64,000 nt of DNA from Marinobacter pelagius (GTDB lineage Bacteria > Pseudomonadota > Gammaproteobacteria > Pseudomonadales > Oleiphilaceae): contig NZ_FOUR01000001.1 of the NCBI RefSeq assembly GCF_900114925.1, forward strand, positions 620,001 to 684,000, in the 5' to 3' direction. The notes beneath the pieces were generated by a model that worked only from the letters and a program-made list of their open reading frames with translations, had not been told where the DNA came from and searched no databases. Shown here piece after piece: positions 58,800 through 64,000 of this stretch. The translations under genes and the position numbers were made by a program. Numbering within the stretch: position 1 is the stretch's first letter; each line of letters opens with the position of its first letter.

Positions 58800-60403
58800 G
58801 AGTGCTTCCTCCCCTTGAAGATCATCCGTGCGATGGCATGGAGAATCACGCCCAGCAGGGTCAGCGCGACTGCCAGCCAGCCAATCCAGTCAAGCCAGAC
58901 ATTGCTGTCGTGCCCGGGCATGTAGATGCCCCCGATACCGGCCAGCCGGCTCTCGGCCGCGTGGCAAGAACCGCAGCGCAGGGCTTGCTCGGCCGGTGGC
59001 ACCATGTGGGCAATGGGCCAGTACATCCGGGTTTCGACAAAGTCGAACTGGCCACTGAAGGGCATTCCGGACATGGCGCTGCCTGCTTCCAGGGCTTTCT
59101 GCCAGTTGAAATTGCTCCACAGGGAGGTGTCATCCGCCCCGAAGACATGGGTGACCAGCAGGGTGCCCAGCTCGGTATCGAAGGGCTGCTTTCCGCGCAT
59201 CAACTTGAAAGGCCAGATCCGGGAGTCCGGGTCATCCGGACCACCGTCAAAGTGGTTGATGTCCATGGGCGGATTGGACAGGTCCAGTTTTTTATCGATC
59301 AGGGTGTACTCCACGGTACCGTCGAACCAGGCGTAGTGCGGTACCACATCCTCTCCGTGGCGGAAGTTGCCTTTCTCGCTCAGGTAACTGACATGCCCGT
59401 TCTCGTCGTATTCGGTGATGGGGTTACCATCCTCATCCAGCTTGCCGGCCGTGGACCAGTCCCACCACATCTTGGTGGGGACGCCGCCCCTGGCGAATTC
59501 GGGCACATGGCAGGTCTGGCAGGCCAGGGTATCCACATGGTCGTTGAGTTTCTGCTGCTCGTGCGGGCTGGCACCATGACAGGATTCACAGGTGGTGCGG
59601 GTCATGTCGGTGTGGCCGGGTACGTCGATACCGACGGTATCCTTGGCCTGGACCTGGTAACGACTGCCGGACACATTGTGTCCCCAGGTGGAATGACAGT
59701 CGGCACAGGCAAAGTCCAGCCCTTCCGGCGACATATGCACGTCCAGTGACTTGGGCGGATTCACCAGGGATGAGTCCAGGTCACCGTGCTTGACGCCATC
59801 ACCGCCACCGCCATAGAAATGGCAGCTGCCGCAGTTTGCCCGGTCGGAGGCGCCAACATTCTGGGCAATATTGGCCAGATCGGGCGGCTGCACCATCTTG
59901 CCACTGCCTTTCGGCCATTCCCGGGGAACGTAGGTGGGGTGCCCGGCCAGGGTGGGGAATTTCCAGTAGTCACCGGTGGTGTCGTGGCAGACCAGACAAT
60001 CCACTGCCGAGTCCGCCTGGGGGGGTGGCTGGTTCATGTCTTCCCAGCCATAGCCGACATGGCAGGAGGTGCAGCGGGCCTCGTTGGTAACCACCATGCC
60101 ACAGAAGCTGTTGATCACCTTGCTCTTGCCCAGTTGCTGGCCGGTTTCCTGGTGATCGTAGAGCCAGGTCCAGTGGGTGGTGCCCATCACCTGATCGGCC
60201 GCTTCGGTGTGGCAGCCCAGGCACGCTTCGGTGACTTCCGTGGCGTCCTCGAAAGGACCCTTGAGCGCTTCGAACTTGCTGTGGTCTGCGGTGGGAGGTG
60301 AACGTTCCGCTCCCTGGGCTATGGAAACAACTGCCAAAGCCAGCATGGCCATAAAGGCTGTGACCACTCTTGGCCTGAATCCTACACATCCTGTTGATGC
60401 CAT
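58796..60403 (-). CDS. Octaheme c-type cytochrome of the tetrathionate reductase family
   Basis: Periplasmic multihaem protein of 535 residues. It has a signal peptide (about 1-32), eight CXXCH sites (first Cys at 61, 111, 136, 191, 233, 272, 295, 477) and a C-terminal membrane helix at about 503-528, so it is anchored. The pattern fits the Shewanella octaheme tetrathionate reductase (OTR) family. OTR can reduce tetrathionate, nitrite and hydroxylamine in vitro; the physiological substrate is not settled. No CX15CH haem site is present, so it is not MccA/SirA-type sulfite reductase. It is cotranscribed with cytochrome b. I chose the ATG at 60403; an ATG at 60415 lies 12 nt upstream. Confidence 0.87.
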   Translation of the reverse strand: MASTGCVGFRPRVVTAFMAMLALAVVSIAQGAERSPPTADHSKFEALKGPFEDATEVTEACLGCHTEAADQVMGTTHWTWLYDHQETGQQLGKSKVINSFCGMVVTNEARCTSCHVGYGWEDMNQPPPQADSAVDCLVCHDTTGDYWKFPTLAGHPTYVPREWPKGSGKMVQPPDLANIAQNVGASDRANCGSCHFYGGGGDGVKHGDLDSSLVNPPKSLDVHMSPEGLDFACADCHSTWGHNVSGSRYQVQAKDTVGIDVPGHTDMTRTTCESCHGASPHEQQKLNDHVDTLACQTCHVPEFARGGVPTKMWWDWSTAGKLDEDGNPITEYDENGHVSYLSEKGNFRHGEDVVPHYAWFDGTVEYTLIDKKLDLSNPPMDINHFDGGPDDPDSRIWPFKLMRGKQPFDTELGTLLVTHVFGADDTSLWSNFNWQKALEAGSAMSGMPFSGQFDFVETRMYWPIAHMVPPAEQALRCGSCHAAESRLAGIGGIYMPGHDSNVWLDWIGWLAVALTLLGVILHAIARMIFKGRKHS

Positions 60404-60462
60404 GACTCCCTCCACGCTCGGGATTTACCCAGTACAGCATAGTCCATTTTCAGAACAGGGCA

Positions 60463-60484
60463 GGCCAGAGCTCGAGCTCTGGCC
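60463..60484. repeat. Perfect 22-bp palindrome upstream of the octaheme gene
   Basis: Two 11-bp arms, GGCCAGAGCTC (60463-60473) and GAGCTCTGGCC (60474-60484), form an uninterrupted palindrome between the rhodanese stop and the octaheme start. It lacks a U-tract on the minus strand. It may be an operator, a cruciform or an inefficient terminator. Confidence 0.6.
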
Positions 60485-60516
60485 ATTGGCGCCCTATCCA
60501 GGGTCTGACTTTATTA

Positions 60517-61062
60517 TCAGGGACGATAGATCTTGTCCGGATTGATATCCATGGACCAGGGCAGGCCGGAATTCTGCCAGCCGTTGACAGCACGGAGACC
60601 TTTCAGTCGTCCCTCTTTGGCGCTGCTGCCCTGGAAGCCGTGGTCGATGTATTTCACATTGGTGAAGCCCCGCTCCAGAAGATACTCGGCACTGGGCTTG
60701 CCCCGGGAGGAACCGGAACGGCACATGGTGATGATCAGGGCATCCCGGTCCAGACCCTTGGCTTCGAGTGCCTTGTCGACATCCGCAACGAAGTCCGGAT
60801 TGGTATCCATGGCGAACTTGGCTTTTTCTTCACTGAAGCGGGCGCGGTCCACCAGTTTGAACGGAATGTTGGCATCCACGGCATCGGTGAAACCGATGAA
60901 CATGATCTCGACGGGGTCCCGGACATCAATGAACAGGATCTCATCTCCCTGTTCCTGGGTCATTTTCCAGGTTTCCTCGGGGGTGACAGACAGGGCCTCT
61001 TGTGCCTGCGCCTGAAAGACCAGGCCAAAAGTAATCAGCAGTGACAGTAGCAGGGTTTTCAT
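60517..61062 (-). CDS. Periplasmic rhodanese-like sulfurtransferase
   Basis: Secreted single-domain rhodanese of 181 residues. The signal peptide (MKTLLLSLLITFGLVFQAQA) is cleaved near residue 20. The fold contains FIDVRDPVEIMFIGF and the active-site loop CRSGSSR (Cys114-Arg120), the classic six-membered catalytic loop. It would transfer sulfane sulfur from thiosulfate or a persulfide. It lies 113 bp upstream of the octaheme gene on the same strand, with a palindrome between. GGGAGGG lies before the ATG. Confidence 0.92.
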   Translation of the reverse strand: MKTLLLSLLITFGLVFQAQAQEALSVTPEETWKMTQEQGDEILFIDVRDPVEIMFIGFTDAVDANIPFKLVDRARFSEEKAKFAMDTNPDFVADVDKALEAKGLDRDALIITMCRSGSSRGKPSAEYLLERGFTNVKYIDHGFQGSSAKEGRLKGLRAVNGWQNSGLPWSMDINPDKIYRP

Positions 61063-61405
61063 TGCGGTCCCTCCCAGGAGCGGTATCGCTCGTTTCGGAT
61101 TTGATAAGTCAGGTACAGCCCGGATACGAATACTGAAATCTTAGGTCAGATCTCGGAACCTGTCCCGGGTTCTACCAAAAACAGAATCGAAAGTTGATGC
61201 CGGTCAACGGCTGTGAAGACCCGAAACCGACAGGCTTTCGTTTCAGGGCCCAACCAGATTAGCGCCGGGTCTCTGTTATATCAATATGAGTATAAGGTTA
61301 TTCCATTAAGTATTTATAGCAAGGGTAGTTTGCCGTTTTGTTCCCGAAACCCGAGAGAGCGAATATATTGTCATCAGGAGTCCGAGTTTTCCCTGAAAGG
61401 CCCAT
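61063..61405. other. 343-bp divergent intergenic region (rhodanese / phospholipase D)
   Basis: No gene is supported here. It contains a small hairpin GAGCG-CGCTC at 61078-61091, an FNR-type box with one mismatch at 61194-61207, and an AT-rich run at about 61273-61330 that includes the TTATATCAAT decamer (61276-61285) also seen upstream of the persulfide dioxygenase-like gene. It should hold both divergent promoters, but no strong sigma70 match is evident. Confidence 0.55.
61194..61207. promoter_or_regulatory. FNR/ANR-like box, one mismatch
   Basis: TTGATGCCGGTCAA differs from TTGAT-N4-ATCAA at a single position. It lies 132 bp upstream of the rhodanese ATG and about 200 bp upstream of the phospholipase start. 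Confidence 0.45.
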
Positions 61406-62983
61406 GTGGTGAGGCGATTGTTGTTACATAATCTGGCAGAGCACCGTCGGCAAATCTGGACAGGATTGGTCATCCTTATGCTCTCGGGTTGTGCCTTGCC
61501 ACCCTTGGCCGACCGGCCTGACAGCCGATCCATTCCCCAGTCCCAGACCCGGGAAACCGTCCTGGGCCAGGCCATTACCCCGAAAACCGAGGCCCATCCC
61601 GGTCAGAGTGGCGTTGTCCTGCTACCGGACCCCTACGATGCCTTTGCCGCCCGGGCCCTGCTCGCCGAGGCGGCCGAAGCCAGCCTGGATGTCCAGTACT
61701 ACATCTGGCGCCCGGACACCACGGGATCTCTGATGCTTTACACCCTGTACCGGGCGGCGGAACGGGGAGTCAGGGTGCGGCTGTTGCTGGATGACAACGG
61801 CATCGCCGGCATGGATGACATCCTGGCGGCCCTGAGTCAGCACCCCAACATCGAGATTCGCCTGTTCAACCCTTTTGTGGTCCGTAATCCCAAGTGGCTG
61901 GGTTACTTCACAGATTTCCGGCGTCTCAATTACCGGATGCATAACAAGTCTTTCACCGCGGACAACCAGGCCACAATCATTGGTGGCCGCAACATCGCGG
62001 ATGAATACTTTGGTGCCGCCCAGGGCGCGATGTTTGCGGACCTGGACGTGCTGGCGATCGGACCGGCCGTGGACGAGGTTTCCCGGGATTTTGACCGATA
62101 CTGGGCCAGCAGCTATGCACGAACGGCCCGGCAGATCCTGGGCGAGCCCGGCCCGGAACCACTGGCGGCACTGGCGGAGTCATTCAGGACCACGGAGAAC
62201 AGTGATGCCGCCTCGGTATATGCCCGTACGCTGGAGGATTCGGCGTTCCTGCGAAGCTTGCTTGCCAGGGAACTGGCCTTCAGCTGGGCGCCGGTGGTCA
62301 TGGTCAGCGATGATCCCGCCAAGGTTCTGGGCGGGAACAACAGGGAGGACCTGCTCAGCCGACAACTGGCGCGGGCGCTGGATGATCCCGAACGGAGCAT
62401 TACCCTGGTCTCCCCCTATTTCATCCCCCGGGATGCCGGGGTCGAACTGTTCCGGAAGCTCGAAGAGCGGGGAGTTGAGGTGCGGGTTCTGACCAATTCC
62501 CTCGAGGCCAATGACGTGGCGATGGTGCATGCCGGCTACAGCAAATACCGCAAACCCCTGTTGCGGGCGGGTGTCGAGCTGTGGGAGATGCGCAGGCTCG
62601 ATGACGAACCCCCGCGGGAGCGGGACCTGCAGTCCGGCATGATGGGCAGTTCGGCGTCCAGCCTGCATGCCAAGACTTTCGCGGTTGATGGTGAGACCCT
62701 GTTCGTGGGCTCGTTCAATTTCGATCCCCGATCCATTCACCTCAATACCGAACTGGGCTTCGTGATCGAGAGCCCGGAACTGGCACGGGTGCTGGAACGC
62801 GAATTTGACCAGCAGGTGCGGTTCACCGCTTATCGAGTGGTGCTGAACGAGGATGGCGAACTGCGCTGGCTGGAACAACAGGAACACCGGACGGTGACTT
62901 ACAGCCATGAACCGGGAACCGGGCCACTGAAGCGGATGCTGGTGTTTTTCTGGTCGCTGATGCCGATCGAGTCCCTGCTGTAA
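61406..62983 (+). CDS. Phospholipase D/cardiolipin synthase-like lipoprotein (ClsC-related)
   Basis: PLD-superfamily protein of 525 residues with two HKD motifs: His179/Lys181/Asp186 in MHNKSFTADN and His421/Lys423/Asp428 in LHAKTFAVDGE. These make one transphosphatidylase site. Overall arrangement resembles ClsC (YmdC), which makes cardiolipin from phosphatidyl donors. The N-terminus carries a hydrophobic segment and lipobox LSGC with Cys29, so it may be lipid-anchored in the periplasm, unlike E. coli ClsC. The GTG at 61406 is chosen because AAAGG lies 5 nt upstream; an ATG two bases earlier is out of frame. Confidence 0.87.
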   Translation: MVRRLLLHNLAEHRRQIWTGLVILMLSGCALPPLADRPDSRSIPQSQTRETVLGQAITPKTEAHPGQSGVVLLPDPYDAFAARALLAEAAEASLDVQYYIWRPDTTGSLMLYTLYRAAERGVRVRLLLDDNGIAGMDDILAALSQHPNIEIRLFNPFVVRNPKWLGYFTDFRRLNYRMHNKSFTADNQATIIGGRNIADEYFGAAQGAMFADLDVLAIGPAVDEVSRDFDRYWASSYARTARQILGEPGPEPLAALAESFRTTENSDAASVYARTLEDSAFLRSLLARELAFSWAPVVMVSDDPAKVLGGNNREDLLSRQLARALDDPERSITLVSPYFIPRDAGVELFRKLEERGVEVRVLTNSLEANDVAMVHAGYSKYRKPLLRAGVELWEMRRLDDEPPRERDLQSGMMGSSASSLHAKTFAVDGETLFVGSFNFDPRSIHLNTELGFVIESPELARVLEREFDQQVRFTAYRVVLNEDGELRWLEQQEHRTVTYSHEPGTGPLKRMLVFFWSLMPIESLL

Positions 62984-63078
62984 TGCGACTAAACTGATGG
63001 GTATCAACAAACCACTGAACACTTCTGTTCCATTAATAGTAAGCTACACGTCTTGAATACCTTGACCAGGGAAGATCA

Positions 63079-64000
63079 ATGCCTGATTCCAAAGCCGGGC
63101 CTGGCCCGAAAGTCCTTGTTGTACTGATTATTACCATTCTGATTATTGCGATCGTTATCTGGAAGTTTGTGTCAGTAAACAATGAAATGCCCGGGTACAT
63201 TGCCTCCGGAAATGGCCGTATCGAAGCGACCGAAGTTGATATTGCCACTCGTATACCGGGCCGTCTGAAGAGTTTCTTTGTTGAGGAAGGTGACCTGATT
63301 GAAGCAGACACCTCGATTGCAGAGATGGATACTGACGAGCTGAAGGCAAAACTGGCGGCCGCAAATGCCAATCTCAGTCAGGCGTTGCAAGGCAGACGTC
63401 TGGCCGAGGCCACGGTTATACAACGGGAAAGCGAGCTGCGTCTTGCCAGGGCTGAGTTGGCAAGGTTCGAAGCCCTGATGGAAAAGGGGCATGTTTCCCG
63501 GGAGCAGATTGACCAGGCGCGGACTGCGGCGGAGACGGCCGCTGCCGCCCTCCAGGCTGCCCGGGTGCAGGTTGCCTCTGCCGACGCCGGTATTGAAGCC
63601 GCCCGCGCCGCTATCCGGCAGATCCAGACCAATATCGACGACAGCCAGCTTTCCACCCCGGTGGGCGGCCGAGTGCTCTACCGGTTGGCGGAACCCGGCG
63701 AGGTACTGGCGGCTGGTGGAAAAGTGGCGACGGTACTGGATGTGACCGATGTGTACATGACCATCTTCCTGCCTACGGCCCAGGCTGGCAAAGTGCGGGT
63801 CCGCTCGGAAGCGCGCATCATTCTGGATGCCCTGCCGGATTACGTGGTGCCGGCGGAGGTCAGCTTTGTCGCGGCAGAAGCCCAGTTCACCCCCAAGTCG
63901 GTGGAAACCCGCAGCGAGCGGGAAAAACTGATGTTCCGGGTGCGCATCCGCATCAATCCGGACCTGCTCAAGGCCTACCGGGACCGAGTGAAAACCGGTG
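63079..64000 (+). CDS. HlyD-family secretion adaptor (N-terminal part, truncated by window edge)
   Basis: Periplasmic adaptor of the YhiI/YbhG type that usually works with an ABC exporter encoded next to it. About 307 residues are visible. A single N-terminal membrane anchor (VLVVLIITILIIAIVIWKFV) is followed by NGRIEATEVDIATRIPGRLK, the lipoyl-like first half, and a long alpha-hairpin rich in Ala/Arg/Glu. The second half QLSTPVGGRVLYRLAEPGEV comes next. It starts at the ATG after GGAAGA and runs off the right edge. The downstream partner genes are not visible. Confidence 0.88.
   Translation, partial: MPDSKAGPGPKVLVVLIITILIIAIVIWKFVSVNNEMPGYIASGNGRIEATEVDIATRIPGRLKSFFVEEGDLIEADTSIAEMDTDELKAKLAAANANLSQALQGRRLAEATVIQRESELRLARAELARFEALMEKGHVSREQIDQARTAAETAAAALQAARVQVASADAGIEAARAAIRQIQTNIDDSQLSTPVGGRVLYRLAEPGEVLAAGGKVATVLDVTDVYMTIFLPTAQAGKVRVRSEARIILDALPDYVVPAEVSFVAAEAQFTPKSVETRSEREKLMFRVRIRINPDLLKAYRDRVKTG

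Noticed and set aside
58796..60403. MccA/SirA-type octaheme sulfite reductase
   Set aside because: All eight haem sites are CXXCH. The CX15CH site that defines MccA is absent.

Overview
The window is chromosomal DNA from a GC-rich, probably halophilic gammaproteobacterium, most likely Marinobacter or a close relative. The assignment rests on gene order, protein sequence character and an ectoine hydroxylase; it is an inference, not a database match. It covers the replication-origin region: atpIBEFHAGD, parAB, rsmG and mnmG on one side, rpmH-rnpA-yidD-yidC-mnmE in the middle, and dnaA-dnaN-(ABC1 kinase)-recF-gyrB on the other. Transcription diverges at the rpmH/dnaA gap (about 23.7-24.3 kb), the best oriC candidate.

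Layout. 1-5,969: F-type ATP synthase operon on the minus strand with a clear sigma70-type promoter at 6,047-6,075. 6,239-10,530: parB, parA, rsmG, mnmG. 10,918-19,683: an accessory block between mnmG and mnmE with an RND efflux operon, a long acyl-CoA dehydrogenase, an orphan ectoine hydroxylase and a DUF2959 lipoprotein. 19,696-23,660: mnmE, yidC, yidD, rnpA, rpmH. 24,308-31,955: dnaA, dnaN, an ABC1/UbiB-type kinase, recF carrying two parS sites inside its coding sequence, and gyrB. 32,050-39,337: a VC0807-like membrane protein, a GabT-type aminotransferase, two divergent ABC exporters and a PAS/GGDEF diguanylate cyclase. 39,371-53,551: a DNA-repair block with recC-recB-recD by overlapping start/stop codons, a DUF4864 protein, and a FAN1-type nuclease coupled to an XPD-family helicase that carries its own nuclease-like N-terminus. 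53,693-61,062: a single-domain globin followed by a sulfur-metabolism island (sulfide:quinone reductase, persulfide dioxygenase-like hydrolase, periplasmic DsrE-like protein, TDT/SLAC1 transporter, cytochrome b, octaheme cytochrome c of the tetrathionate reductase family, periplasmic rhodanese). 61,406-64,000: a cardiolipin-synthase-type lipoprotein and the first part of an HlyD-type adaptor.

How parts may work together. ParA/ParB and the recF-borne parS sites form the chromosome segregation system. The sulfur island could oxidise sulfide to sulfane sulfur and sulfite in the cytoplasm, move sulfite out through the TDT protein, and process sulfane sulfur, thiosulfate or tetrathionate in the periplasm with the rhodanese, DsrE protein and octaheme/cytochrome b pair. 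A perfect FNR/ANR-type box upstream of sqr and a one-mismatch box upstream of the rhodanese gene suggest oxygen control. RecBCD and the FAN1/helicase pair put double-strand-break and possibly crosslink repair side by side.

No tRNA, rRNA, CRISPR array, insertion sequence or phage gene was recognised.
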